Part shown: positions 9,026 to 18,500 of the stretch, in pieces
Numbering within the stretch: position 1 is the stretch's first letter
Layout: each line of letters opens with the position of its first letter
NCBI RefSeq assembly: GCF_036327005.1
Contig: NZ_JAUGZK010000010.1
Location: forward strand, 60,050 to 124,049
Source: Alkalimonas mucilaginosa
GTDB lineage: Bacteria; Pseudomonadota; Gammaproteobacteria; Enterobacterales; Alteromonadaceae
DNA: 64,000 nucleotides
Direction: 5' to 3'
Program-made: the position numbers and the translations under genes
Notes under the pieces: model-generated
What the model was told of the DNA's origin: nothing
The model's database searches: none
What the model saw: only the letters and a program-made list of their open reading frames with translations

Positions 9026-9742
9026 TTAATCGAGTGGCACACCCAGGCGCTGGGCCACTTCTTCGTAGGCTTCTACCACCCCACCCAGACCTTGCCTGAA
9101 ACGATCTTTATCCAACTTTTTGCGGCTGGCTTTATCCCATAACCGGCATCCATCGGGTGAGAACTCATCTCCCAGCACCACCTTGCCGTGGAACAGGCCA
9201 AACTCCAGCTTAAAATCCACCAGCATTAAACCCGCATCATCAAACAAACGACTTAAGACGTCATTTACCCGCAAGGTCAGTTGCTTCATCTCAGCCAATT
9301 GCTCTGCGGTAGCCCAACCAAAAGAGACCACATGCGAATCGTTGATCATCGGATCGTGCAACGCATCGTTTTTCAGAAACAATTCGAAAGTAGGCGGTGT
9401 TAATGCTTGGCCTTCCTCCACCCCGAGCCGCTTCACCAAAGAACCGGCAGCAAAGTTACGCACAACGCACTCGACCGGGATCATCGCCAGCTTTTTCACC
9501 AGCACTTCATCGTCACTGAGCAAAACTTCTGCTTGGGTCGGAATACCGGCTTGTTCCAACTTCTGCATGATAAAGAAGTTAAATTTATTGTTGACCATGC
9601 CTTTGCGAGCCAACTGCTCGATGCGTTCACCATCAAAAGCAGAAGTATCGTTACGAAAATGCAGGATTAGCTTGTCTGCATCGGTGGTGTGGTACACAGT
9701 TTTAGCTTTACCACGGTACAATTCGGTTGTTTTTTGCGCCAT
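9026..9742 (-). CDS. purC: SAICAR synthase
   Basis: A 238-residue phosphoribosylaminoimidazole-succinocarboxamide synthase, the E. coli length. ELYRGKAKTVY at the start, RNFAAGSLVKRLG, LVDFKLEFG and VVLGDEFSPDGCRLWD are family signatures; GDEFSPD holds metal and substrate contacts. It joins CAIR to aspartate with ATP in purine synthesis. The ATG at 9742 has GGAG about 7 bases upstream and fits the family N-terminus; an in-frame TTG 36 bases upstream is not preferred. It lies downstream of dapA and bamC as in E. coli. Confidence 0.97.
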   Translation of the reverse strand: MAQKTTELYRGKAKTVYHTTDADKLILHFRNDTSAFDGERIEQLARKGMVNNKFNFFIMQKLEQAGIPTQAEVLLSDDEVLVKKLAMIPVECVVRNFAAGSLVKRLGVEEGQALTPPTFELFLKNDALHDPMINDSHVVSFGWATAEQLAEMKQLTLRVNDVLSRLFDDAGLMLVDFKLEFGLFHGKVVLGDEFSPDGCRLWDKASRKKLDKDRFRQGLGGVVEAYEEVAQRLGVPLD

Positions 9743-9832
9743 CTGCGACTCCGGCCTGAGCGAAAATTCAGGGCGCAAAGTATACGAGTCTTTGCGCCAT
9801 TCTCAAATCTCTTTTTTGCAATCCTGCTTACG

Positions 9833-10879
9833 CTACAACTCCAAACGTATCTGGCTCACAACATCCACCAGTACTTGCTCAATGTCTGCCACTGTCTGCT
9901 CAGGCAACACCTGGCCACTGTTGTCACGGAAACTGATGCTGGTAAGCTGATCGGCCCGGCCAAGAACAACCTGATAATCGCCATTAGCCAATGGCAACAC
10001 CGGCATGGCTTTGCGGCGGAATAAACGTGACAGCATGCCTTGGGTTGGACGCTGATAACGCAGGTAGTAAGTACTGGTTGAGCGGTTCAGATCGGTTACA
10101 TCCAAACTAACCTCTTCAAACAAGGTTTCCAGCTGTGACCACACTACTTCTAAACTCTGCTCTGAGAGCAAAGCAGGCTGGCCCTGTGCATCGGTACCCA
10201 CTTGCAGGCTGGTATCGGCAGGTCTGTTGCGTTGAGCCTGGGCTAGCTGAAACTCGTAGTCACCAACGAAGGCGGTAAAACTATTCAGAAAAGACGTTTC
10301 TTCCCGTTTAATGCCGGTTGCCAACAGTTGGCCATCCCGATGAAAAAACTGATGTTCGAGCATCTCTACCAAAACCGCAACGCTCCGGCCATGGGGTCTA
10401 GGCTCCATACTTACCCGAAAACGCGCTTGATCGCGCGGCTGCTCAGACTTCCAGAACCACATGCCTTTGGTGTCGGTTTGAACCACCCAGTCCGTTAGCC
10501 AAACCAGCTCGGACTCTTGCTGATAATTGATACGGTTGTCGGCAAAAAATTCACCCAGTTTTTGCTCTAAAAAAGGCAATAAATCACCCGTGTAATCGTT
10601 ACGATCAAACCAGACTCTGGCACGAGTTTCTTCTTCATCGACCCGGCTGCTGCTGGATAAGGTCAACACCAGGCCCGGCGGTCGGGTGTCTACCCTCTGA
10701 CTGGTGCCACTGAGTTGCGGAATGTCGTATTGCGCCGGCTGTGGCGGCGCTGTTAAATGTGCGGGCACTTCCAGTGCCTGCCCCGCCACCGCTTTAGGCT
10801 CTGACTTTGGTGATGAGAAAAATGAACAGCCGCTAAGCAGCAAACTGGCAATAACACAACTGGTTACCGAATAATGCAC
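9833..10879 (-). CDS. bamC: outer membrane assembly lipoprotein BamC
   Basis: A 348-residue lipoprotein. The signal peptide ends in the lipobox LLLSGC, with the lipidated cysteine at residue 18. The flexible N-terminal segment (about 19-100) includes the BamD-contacting region. Two helix-grip domains follow, the first around VWFDRNDYTGDLLPFLEQKLGEFF. It is the accessory lipoprotein of the Bam complex that inserts beta-barrel proteins into the outer membrane. The start is a GTG preceded by AGGAG with 8-base spacing. It lies 11 bp downstream of dapA, as in E. coli, where it was also called dapX/nlpB. Confidence 0.92.
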   Translation of the reverse strand: MHYSVTSCVIASLLLSGCSFFSSPKSEPKAVAGQALEVPAHLTAPPQPAQYDIPQLSGTSQRVDTRPPGLVLTLSSSSRVDEEETRARVWFDRNDYTGDLLPFLEQKLGEFFADNRINYQQESELVWLTDWVVQTDTKGMWFWKSEQPRDQARFRVSMEPRPHGRSVAVLVEMLEHQFFHRDGQLLATGIKREETSFLNSFTAFVGDYEFQLAQAQRNRPADTSLQVGTDAQGQPALLSEQSLEVVWSQLETLFEEVSLDVTDLNRSTSTYYLRYQRPTQGMLSRLFRRKAMPVLPLANGDYQVVLGRADQLTSISFRDNSGQVLPEQTVADIEQVLVDVVSQIRLEL

Positions 10880-10890
10880 CTGGTAAACTC

Positions 10891-11772
10891 CTAAAAATCG
10901 ATGGTGGCGTGATGTAATGCTTCTTCGATACCGGCCTGGTGAATTGGTTCCAGTGTCGTTAAAGGTAAGCGAACAAAATCAGAGGCTATTAAGCCTATTC
11001 GGGCCAATGCCCATTTCACCGGAATTGGATTGGCCTCAACAAACAACTGCTTATGCAGTGGCTGCAAAGTCGCATCAATGGCTCTGCAACGTTCATCCTC
11101 ACCAGACGCCGCCGCTTGCACCATCTGGGCAATCGCAGCCGGGGCTACATTGGCTGTGACCGAGATCACGCCATGCCCACCTGCCAGCAAAAACTCCGTA
11201 CTGCTGCCATCATCACCACTGAACAGTGAAAATTCAGCTGGGCAGCAGTCTTTTAGATCCTGCAACCGCTCCAACGAACCAGTGGCTTCTTTAATACCAA
11301 CGATATTGGCAATTTTGCTCAGCTCAGCCACAGTTTCCGGCAGTAAATCTACCGCAGTACGGCCAGGAACATTGTACAGTAGAATGGGCTTATCCGTAGC
11401 TGCTGCTATGGCTTCAAAATGCAACCGCATCCCTTTTTGCATTGGTTTGTTGTAATAGGGTGTCACCGTTAAAAAACCATCGACCGGCAGGGTGGCAAAC
11501 AATTTGGTTTTTTCAACTGCGGCTTTGGTCGAATTCGCTCCATTACCAACAATGACCGGCACCGCACCAGCGACTTGCTGACACACTGCCTGAATAATGG
11601 CCAGTTGCTCTTCTTGCTCCAGGGTGGCTGCTTCAGCCGTGGTTCCCAGCACGACCAGACCTTCAGTGCCCTGCTCAAGCTGAAAGCGAACCAAACGATC
11701 TAAGCTGGCATAATCCACCTCACCCGATGCAAGCATGGGGGTAATCAATGCCACATAACTGCCTTTCAACAT
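10891..11772 (-). CDS. dapA: 4-hydroxy-tetrahydrodipicolinate synthase
   Basis: A 293-residue TIM-barrel aldolase. The Schiff-base lysine is K161 (GIKEATG), the catalytic tyrosine Y133 (LLYNVPGRT) and the threonine pair T44-T45 (GTTAEAATL), identical in position to E. coli DapA. It condenses pyruvate with aspartate semialdehyde, the first committed step of lysine and diaminopimelate synthesis. The ATG at 11772 is chosen over an in-frame TTG 6 bases earlier, since GGGA lies about 10 bases upstream of the ATG. It is divergent from gcvR with 160 bp between the start codons; no clear consensus promoter was recognised in that gap. Confidence 0.97.
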   Translation of the reverse strand: MLKGSYVALITPMLASGEVDYASLDRLVRFQLEQGTEGLVVLGTTAEAATLEQEEQLAIIQAVCQQVAGAVPVIVGNGANSTKAAVEKTKLFATLPVDGFLTVTPYYNKPMQKGMRLHFEAIAAATDKPILLYNVPGRTAVDLLPETVAELSKIANIVGIKEATGSLERLQDLKDCCPAEFSLFSGDDGSSTEFLLAGGHGVISVTANVAPAAIAQMVQAAASGEDERCRAIDATLQPLHKQLFVEANPIPVKWALARIGLIASDFVRLPLTTLEPIHQAGIEEALHHATIDF

Positions 11773-11932
11773 GCGCAAACAATCCCAAATTCATTCCGGC
11801 CGCCTATGTTAAAGATTGCGTCTGCTAAACACAAGGTTCGCTTGTAAAACAAGTTTGCCCACTGTGTTGGCCACATGACAGTCCCGGGCAATATGCTACA
11901 ATGCGCAGCAGTTTCTCAGTACAGGAATTCAT

Positions 11933-12454
11933 ATGACACAGCATTTAGTGGTTACCGCCATAGGCACCGACAGAACAGGGCTGGTCAGTCAGCTGGCCCG
12001 GCTGGTAACCGATTGTCATTGCAATATTCTCGACAGCCGTATGGCTATTTTTGGTCATGAGCTCACGCTGATTATGCTATTGGCCGGTGATCCATCCGCT
12101 ATTAGCCGGGTAGAACACCTGCTACCCAGCCTGGGGCTGGAGCTCGACTTACTCACCATGATGAAACGAACCCCTGCTCACGAGCTACCTGCTGTGGCCA
12201 GCCATTATGTGTTGAGCTACCAGGGGCCAGATAAAGTTGGCACTTTACGCGCCATAACTGCCCTTCTGGCCCAGCATCAGGTATCCATAGCGGCACTGCG
12301 CTCAAAAACCATTACTAAAAATGGCACTCAGTGGATGGAAGCCAGCATGACATTGCAATTTCTCCAGGAGCAATCCGTCCCCGATGTTGAGCAAGCAGTA
12401 TCCACCTTGCTGGCAGAGCTGCAACTAAGCGGCGAATTCAGCGCCCAAAATTAA
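11933..12454 (+). CDS. gcvR: glycine cleavage system transcriptional repressor GcvR
   Basis: A 173-residue protein with two ACT domains. The first starts HLVVTAIGTDRTGLVSQLARLV and the second HYVLSYQGPDKVGTLRAITALL; each has the glycine-rich ligand-binding turn of amino-acid-sensing ACT folds. In E. coli GcvR has no DNA-binding domain and acts by binding GcvA when glycine is scarce, repressing gcvTHP. The location divergent from dapA is the conserved one, but bcp, its normal downstream neighbour, is 9.6 kb away here. An aldolase gene follows after 10 bp, so gcvR may now share its transcript with the accessory block. Confidence 0.93.
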   Translation: MTQHLVVTAIGTDRTGLVSQLARLVTDCHCNILDSRMAIFGHELTLIMLLAGDPSAISRVEHLLPSLGLELDLLTMMKRTPAHELPAVASHYVLSYQGPDKVGTLRAITALLAQHQVSIAALRSKTITKNGTQWMEASMTLQFLQEQSVPDVEQAVSTLLAELQLSGEFSAQN

Positions 12455-12464
12455 GGAGCCTTTG

Positions 12465-13235
12465 ATGATCCCCGCCCTACCTAAGTTGAATTTGCACGGC
12501 AAGGTGTCTGAAGCAGAATGGCAACTGCGGTTGGATTTAGCCGCCAGTTACCGATTGGTCGCCCACTTTGGCTGGGACGATTTAATCTATACCCATTTAT
12601 CAGCCCGCCTACACGGTACCGATCACTACCTGGTCAATGCCTTTGGTCTGGCTTTTGACGAAGTCACTGCCTCCAACCTGGTAAAAGTGGATTTGCAAGG
12701 GAACATTCTGGATGACACCCCTTTTCAGATCAATCCAGCAGGCTTTACCATTCACAGCGCCATTCATGAGGTGCGCGAGGATGCTCACTGCGTGATCCAC
12801 TTACACACCCCAGCCACCATCGCCGTAGCCAGTATCGAAGGTGGTTTACGCCCTTACAGTCAATACTCCATGTTTTCACTGCCGTCGTTGTCTTACCATC
12901 AATACGAAGGCCTGGCGGTGAATGCTGAGGAGAAAGCCAGGTTGCAGAAAGATCTGGGCCAGAACAATCATCTGTTATTGGTCAATCATGGTGGATTAAC
13001 GGTAGGGCCTACAGTAGGCGATGCCTTTATGCGGATGTACGATTTGCAACGTGCCTGCGAAATTCAGTTGTTGTTGCAAAGCAGCGGCCAAAAAATCATC
13101 GAAGTCCCGCAAGCCATTCAGGATGGTATTTACCAGCAGGCGAAGGTAGTGCATAGTGGCAGTACAGGCGGCCAGAAGGCCTGGCCTGCCATGTTACGCA
13201 AAGCCTGGCGACTGGATCCTGGCTTTGCCCGTTAA
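12465..13235 (+). CDS. class II aldolase/adducin family protein
   Basis: 256 residues of the class II aldolase/adducin (AraD-FucA) fold. The zinc site is visible as IHLHTPA (HxH) and the later VNHGGLTVG histidine, with a supporting GFTIHSAIHE segment. The family includes L-fuculose-phosphate aldolase, L-ribulose-phosphate epimerase and many sugar-acid aldolases or decarboxylases; the substrate cannot be told here. The start is an ATG with AAGGAG 6 bases upstream; an overlapping TTG one codon earlier is less likely. It is 10 bp after gcvR and 28 bp before the enolase-superfamily gene, with which it probably works. Confidence 0.82.
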   Translation: MIPALPKLNLHGKVSEAEWQLRLDLAASYRLVAHFGWDDLIYTHLSARLHGTDHYLVNAFGLAFDEVTASNLVKVDLQGNILDDTPFQINPAGFTIHSAIHEVREDAHCVIHLHTPATIAVASIEGGLRPYSQYSMFSLPSLSYHQYEGLAVNAEEKARLQKDLGQNNHLLLVNHGGLTVGPTVGDAFMRMYDLQRACEIQLLLQSSGQKIIEVPQAIQDGIYQQAKVVHSGSTGGQKAWPAMLRKAWRLDPGFAR

Positions 13236-13263
13236 TCTGGTTTCTGCTTTAAAAGGAAGCGCT

Positions 13264-14439
13264 ATGAAAGTTACCCGTGTTGAAGTGTTTGATATCCACT
13301 GCCCTGAGCGTCCGGCCTGGACCCCGGTCTTTGTGCGCATCCACACCGACGAAGGCATTCATGGCGTCGGTGAAGCGGGCCTGGCCTACGACTTGGGCCA
13401 CAGCGCAGCAGCAGCCATGATCAAAGAAATGGCCGAAGCTTTTTTGATTGGTCACGACCCTTTCCAAACCGAAAAGCTCTGGTCGCGGATGCTGCGCGAA
13501 AGCTTCTGGGGCTTAGGCGGCGGCCCTGTGGTGTATGCGGCCATGTCGGCCATCGACACCGCCTTATGGGACATCAAAGGCAAAGCCCTGGGCGTACCGG
13601 TGTACCAATTGCTGGGTGGTAAGGTCAACGACAAGCTGCGTACTTATGCCTCGCAGCTGCAATTTGACTGGGGCCCGGAGTTCAAGGCCTTAGTTCACCC
13701 AGAGCAATACGCCGAAGCCGCTTTAAAGGCCATTGCCGAAGGCTACGATGCGGTCAAAGTAGACCCTATTCAGTACGACAAAGACGGCAACACCTATTAC
13801 GATCGCACCAACATTATTTCCCGCGCCGAGATGAAACTGTACCGGGCCCGGATGCAGGCCATTCGCGAAGCTGTGGGCGATGAAGTCGACATTATTTTTG
13901 AGTGTCACAGCCTGCCCGGTGCTACCAGCGCCATTCAGATTGGTGAAATTGCCGAAGAGTTTGACTGCATGTACTACGAAGAGCCGGTCAATTACCTGAA
14001 CCATTCTTTGCACGACAAAGTCGCCCGTAAAGTCAAAGTCCCGATTGCCGGTGGTGAGCGTTTGTACAACCGCTGGGGTGTGCGCCCCTATTTTGAAGAT
14101 CAAAGCATCGATGTGCTGCAACCCGACATCGGCCTTTGTGGCGGCTTTACCGAAACCAAGAAAGTCTGTGATTACGCCGATATCTTTGATATCCGTATTC
14201 AGGCGCATGTCTGTGGTGGTCCGGTGGCAACAGCGGCTTCTTTGCATTTGGAAACCGCCATCCCCAACTTCCTAATCCACGAGCACCATACCTATGCATT
14301 AAAAGCATGGAACCGTGAGCTCTGCCTGCAGGATCCGCAGCCGGTGAATGGCTTTTTCCAGGTCTCCGAAACCCCGGGCATCGGCATTGAGCTGAACGAT
14401 GACGTGGTGATGCGCTCGCAACGGGTTGAGATTAAGTAA
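13264..14439 (+). CDS. enolase-superfamily enzyme, likely sugar-acid dehydratase
   Basis: A 391-residue mandelate racemase/muconate-lactonizing type protein. An N-terminal capping domain (about 1-120) is followed by a TIM barrel. Expected elements are the VKVDP lysine motif on strand 2, metal ligands at FECHS, YYEEPV and AGGERLY on strands 3-5, LQPDIG on strand 6, and HVCGGP with a histidine on strand 7. The ECH motif instead of the common aspartate at the first ligand resembles acid-sugar dehydratases of the mannonate/galactonate group. The start at 13264 has AAAGGA 6-7 bases upstream. It is probably in one operon with the preceding class II aldolase. The substrate is unknown. Confidence 0.83.
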   Translation: MKVTRVEVFDIHCPERPAWTPVFVRIHTDEGIHGVGEAGLAYDLGHSAAAAMIKEMAEAFLIGHDPFQTEKLWSRMLRESFWGLGGGPVVYAAMSAIDTALWDIKGKALGVPVYQLLGGKVNDKLRTYASQLQFDWGPEFKALVHPEQYAEAALKAIAEGYDAVKVDPIQYDKDGNTYYDRTNIISRAEMKLYRARMQAIREAVGDEVDIIFECHSLPGATSAIQIGEIAEEFDCMYYEEPVNYLNHSLHDKVARKVKVPIAGGERLYNRWGVRPYFEDQSIDVLQPDIGLCGGFTETKKVCDYADIFDIRIQAHVCGGPVATAASLHLETAIPNFLIHEHHTYALKAWNRELCLQDPQPVNGFFQVSETPGIGIELNDDVVMRSQRVEIK

Positions 14440-14461
14440 AGCAATTGGATTTTCAGGAATG

Positions 14462-14484
14462 AAAGGCGCTGCGGCGCCTTTTTT
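14462..14484 (+). terminator. rho-independent terminator
   Basis: An AAAGGCGC / GCGCCTTT stem with a TGCG loop and a run of T, 22 bp after the enolase-superfamily gene. It closes the gcvR-aldolase-dehydratase unit. Confidence 0.9.
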
Positions 14485-14571
14485 ATTGGCAAAAGCGTCA
14501 GGTGCGGACTTGGCATAACAACCACAGCTTGCTACTCTGATGCTACATGTAATTAGCACCGATGAACTTCT

Positions 14572-14937
14572 GTGACCTACGATGCATTCAATCAATTTTG
14601 TGGCGCTTTGCCTGCAACCACTTATGTGATGCAGTGGGGCGACGCTCATGTTTGGAAAGTTGGCGACAAGGTGTTTGCCATTGGTGGCTGGAGCAAGGAT
14701 AAGCAACCTGCCTTCACCTTTAAAACCTCGGACCTGAACTACGAATTCCTCTGCCACAAGGATGGCTATATCCCAGCGCCCTACTTTGCCAATCGTGGAA
14801 TGAAATGGATCCAGCAAATTGACACCAGCGGTGCTTTGGATGAGGAGCTTTGTTATTACCTGACCGAGTCTTACCGCTTAGTAGTGGCCGGCTTAAGCAA
14901 GTCCAAACGTCTGACGCTGGGGCTGATGACACCCTAA
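14572..14937 (+). CDS. YjbR/MmcQ-like protein
   Basis: A 121-residue small protein with the MmcQ/YjbR pattern: an N-terminal helix (YDAFNQFCGALP), VMQWGDAHVWKVGDKVFAIGG, FKTSDLNYEFLCHKDGYIPAPYF, and a C-terminal LTESYRLVVAGLSKSKR. YjbR has a fold resembling the C-terminal domain of MotA-like DNA-binding proteins, but a DNA-binding role is not shown for most members. The start codon is GTG, with no strong ribosome site. It stands alone after a terminator and before an exported protein gene. Family placement is good; function unknown. Confidence 0.8.
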   Translation: MTYDAFNQFCGALPATTYVMQWGDAHVWKVGDKVFAIGGWSKDKQPAFTFKTSDLNYEFLCHKDGYIPAPYFANRGMKWIQQIDTSGALDEELCYYLTESYRLVVAGLSKSKRLTLGLMTP

Positions 14938-15000
14938 ATGCCCTTGCAATGGTCAAAAAAAGCCCAATAACCGCAACTCAAACACAGAACGAGGCCTTAT

Positions 15001-15447
15001 ATGCTCACTAAGTCAAACATCTGGTGTCTGCTCCCGCTTTTAATCGCTGGCTTTTATCCAGCTACGGCAGAGGCCTGTCGCTGCTCCGATGTTACAGCAC
15101 TGGACATGTTGAATGATTCCTATACCGCCTATATTTTCACCGGATTGGTAACAGAAGCCCGCTTAGAAAAGGTGAATGGCAACTACGTGAGCATTGAAAT
15201 AGAGATTAAAGTAGAAGAGCGCTTTAAAGGCATTAGCGCAGAAACCCTGACATTTACAGCTGGTCAATCAAAGTTCACCGCTTCCTGCGGTGGCCCTATC
15301 TCCGTAGGTAGCCGCTATGTATTTGCCAGCAGTAAAGAGGGGGCGATTTTCTCTTGCACCAGTCGCCCCATTGATCGCTATGAAATAGACAACCATACCC
15401 GCAGATTATTGCAGGACTACCGTAATTTCGCCTCACTTTACAATTAA
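15001..15447 (+). CDS. secreted protein with TIMP/netrin-like cysteine pattern
   Basis: A 148-residue protein. A signal peptide of about 25 residues (LLPLLIAGFYPATAEA) would be cut just before C26, leaving a mature N-terminus CRC. Mature cysteines fall at 1, 3, 71 and 94. In animal tissue inhibitors of metalloproteinases the mature chain starts CxC, with bonds 1-70 and 3-99 (recalled from TIMP-1). The segment IFTGLVTEAR, then VSIEIEIKVEERFKG and the CGGPISVGSRYVF turn, also fit the beta-barrel netrin/TIMP (NTR) fold. Bacterial NTR homologues exist, but their role is unclear. E24 at the -2 position makes a lipobox unlikely. No neighbour protease is visible. Confidence 0.6.
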   Translation: MLTKSNIWCLLPLLIAGFYPATAEACRCSDVTALDMLNDSYTAYIFTGLVTEARLEKVNGNYVSIEIEIKVEERFKGISAETLTFTAGQSKFTASCGGPISVGSRYVFASSKEGAIFSCTSRPIDRYEIDNHTRRLLQDYRNFASLYN

Positions 15448-15507
15448 TAGGCAGTCAGCCCATGCAGTGGTAAATAGTGCTAATGCTGCATGGCTGACAT
15501 GCAGCGC

Positions 15508-18500
15508 TTAGCGCTGCATAAAACGATGGTTCAGTACCGGCAGTACCAGCAGCGTCAGCAAGGTCGCGCTAACAAGCCCGCCCAGCACCACCACCGCTAA
15601 CGGGCGCTGAATTTCACTGCCTACCCCGGTTGCCAAAAGCAGTGGCAAGAGGCCCAGTGCCGTGGTACTGGCGGTAAGCAGCACCGGCCGTAAGCGCTGA
15701 CTGGCACCAGCAAGCACTGCCCGTTTAATCGCCATGCCGCTGCCTTGCTGCTGATTCATCGCATCCAGCAACACCACTCCATTGAGCACCGCCAGGCCAA
15801 ACACCATCATCAGGCCTATCAAGGCCGGCACCGACAGATACCAGTGCCCCAGCCAGAGCGCCAGCACCCCACCAAACAGTGCCATCGGAATAGCCGTTAG
15901 CAACAGCAGCAACTGCCGCACCGAGCGCACACTGGCGTAGAGCAGCAAAGCCATTGCCAGCAACGACAATGGGATCAACCATTGCAGCCGCTGCATCGCC
16001 TGTTGCTGCAGCTGATACTGCCCACCCAACTGCCAACTGTAACCGGCCGGCAGCTGCAGTTGACTTAAAGTCTCTTCCAACTGCTGAACGACCGAGCCGA
16101 TATCCCGGCCTCGCACATTCGCCTGCACCATCAAGCGGCGCTGACCGGCATCCCGGCGAATGATGGCCGGAGCCGGTACAGCTTGAATATGCACCAGCTC
16201 CCCCAGCCGGATGCTTTGACCATTGGCGCGCCGCACCGGTAAAGCCGCCAGCGCATCCGCATCCTGCCGATAAGGACCGGCCAGACGCACCGCAATCGCA
16301 TAGCGTGCATTGCCATCCAGCACTGTGCTGGCCGTGACACCGGCCACCCCCTGACGAATCAGCTGCATCAAATCCGCAACCGTGACGCCATAACGAGCCA
16401 GTTGCTCACGTCTGGGCTCAATCAGCAGCTGCATCTCTTGCTGAGTGACCTCGGTGGCTACATCGACTGCGCCAGGGATCTGCTGCAGCAACGCCGCCAG
16501 CTGCTCGCCCTGCTCTGCCAGCACCTGCAGATCGGGCCCCGCCAAACGCACCACCAGTTGGCCCTGCACGCCAGCTAGCAGCTCATCAACCCGGGTGGCA
16601 ATCGGCTGGGAGAAATTGAGCAACAGCCCCGGAAACGCCGATAAGCGTTGTTGCATCTGTTGTTGCAATTGCTGACGATCGCCACCATTGTGCCAGGTTG
16701 CCATCGGTGTTAAGCCAACCAGGATTTCGATGTTGCTGACCGGCTCTGGATCACCACCCAGCTCTGCCGCACCAATTTTGCTAAGGGCATAGCGCACTTC
16801 CGGAAACTCCAGCAGCATGGCTTCCAACTGAGGGGCCACATATAAGGCTGTCTCCAGGCTGGCCGTTGGTGCCAGGGTCACCCGTACGTTCAACGTGCCT
16901 TCTTCCAGCTCGGGTACAAACTCTGTCCCCAACCGGGTCAGTAACACGACTCCTGCTACTCCCAGCAGCAGCACCAGCCCGGCCTGCCAGTAGGCAAAAC
17001 GCAACAACCGGCGCAGTAAACGCCGGTAGCCCAGCTGCAGCAAGCGGAGCCCCCGTACAGGCCGGTAGCCGCTGGTTGGTTTTAACAGCACAACCGCAAG
17101 CGCCGGTACCAGCAAGAGCGCACAAAGCAGCGCTGCGCCAAGTGCCAGCAGAATGCTGATGGCCATCGGCTGAAACAACTGACCACCAACCCCCGGCAGG
17201 GCAAACAGCGGGGCAAATGCCAGCATCACCACAAGGCTTGCCAGCAGTACCGGCTTTGCCATCTGACGCAGCACCTGCTGCATCAGCGCTCGCATGCTTT
17301 GTTCTTGCGGGTGCGCTAACGCCATTCGACGTAACAGCGCATCCACCACCACCACAGCACCATCCACCAGAATACCAATGGCCAGAGCCAGCCCACCCAA
17401 CGACATCAGGTTGGCAGTCATGCCCAACTGCTCCAACACCAGCAGTGCCAACAGCAAGGCAACAGGCACTGTGATCACCACCAGCAGCATGGCTCTCAGG
17501 TGACGCAACAACCACCATTGCAGCAGCACTATCAACAACAGGGCCAACAACAGCGCCTGGCTGACGGTACGAATGGCCTGATCCACCAAATCAGCCTGAT
17601 CGTAAAATACCTCCAGCCGGACACCTGCAGGCAAAGCCTGTTGCACCCGCGGTAATTGGCGCTGCAAGGCGTCGATGGTGGCTTTGGTATTGGCGGTACG
17701 ATGCTTAACCACGATGCCGGCGACCACTTCACCCAGGCTGTCGGCCTGTCCATCGGCACTGCGCCGCGTCATGCTGACCGCCCCCGCTCTTGGCTCAGCC
17801 CCCAAGGCGACAGTAGCCAGCATCTGCAGCTCTATGGGCCTGTCTTCCTGCCAGCCAATGGGGAGTTCACGCAACAGCTGCAGCCCGGACTCGCCGGCCG
17901 GGACCAGGCCATAACCTCGCACCACCCATTGTTCCATGCCCTGCGGCAGATACCAGCCACCGGCATTCTGGTTGGCGCTTTGCAAGGCCGACACCACATC
18001 ATCCAGCGTGAACTGATAGCTTTGCAACCGGTAGGGATCGACCTGTACCTGGTACTGCCGAACCTCTCCGCCAAAAGACAGTACCTCAGTAACCCCAGCC
18101 ACCGGCATCAACAGCAATTTCACCAGGTAATCGTTCAGACTGCGAAGTGCGGCTGCATCCATGCCACTATCAGCACTGGCGGTCAGCACATACTGAAACA
18201 CCTCACCAAGGCCAGAGGTATCCGGGCCAATCTCCGGCCGGCCAAAGCCTGCAGGGATCTGTTCACTGGCCCGCTCCAGTTGCTGAAATACCAGTTGGCG
18301 TGCCAACTGGGCATCGCTACCCTCAGCAAACACCACAGTCACCACCGACAAGCCGGTGCGTGATAGCGAGCGGATATCGACCACATCGGGTAAGCCAAAC
18401 ATCGCGGTTTCAATCGGGTAACTGATAAACTGCTCCACCTCTTCGGCGGCCAGACCATCGGCCTGAGTATTGATAACAACCTGCACCGGTGTTACGTCCG

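Noticed and set aside
15058..15080. Lipoprotein signal in the TIMP-like protein
   Set aside because: Residues before the cysteine are A-E-A; glutamate at -2 does not fit a lipobox, so signal peptidase I cleavage is more likely.
16781..17518. A 245-codon frame inside the RND pump gene
   Set aside because: It is an alternative frame of the pump, rich in Gly, Ala and Cys, with no domain resemblance.
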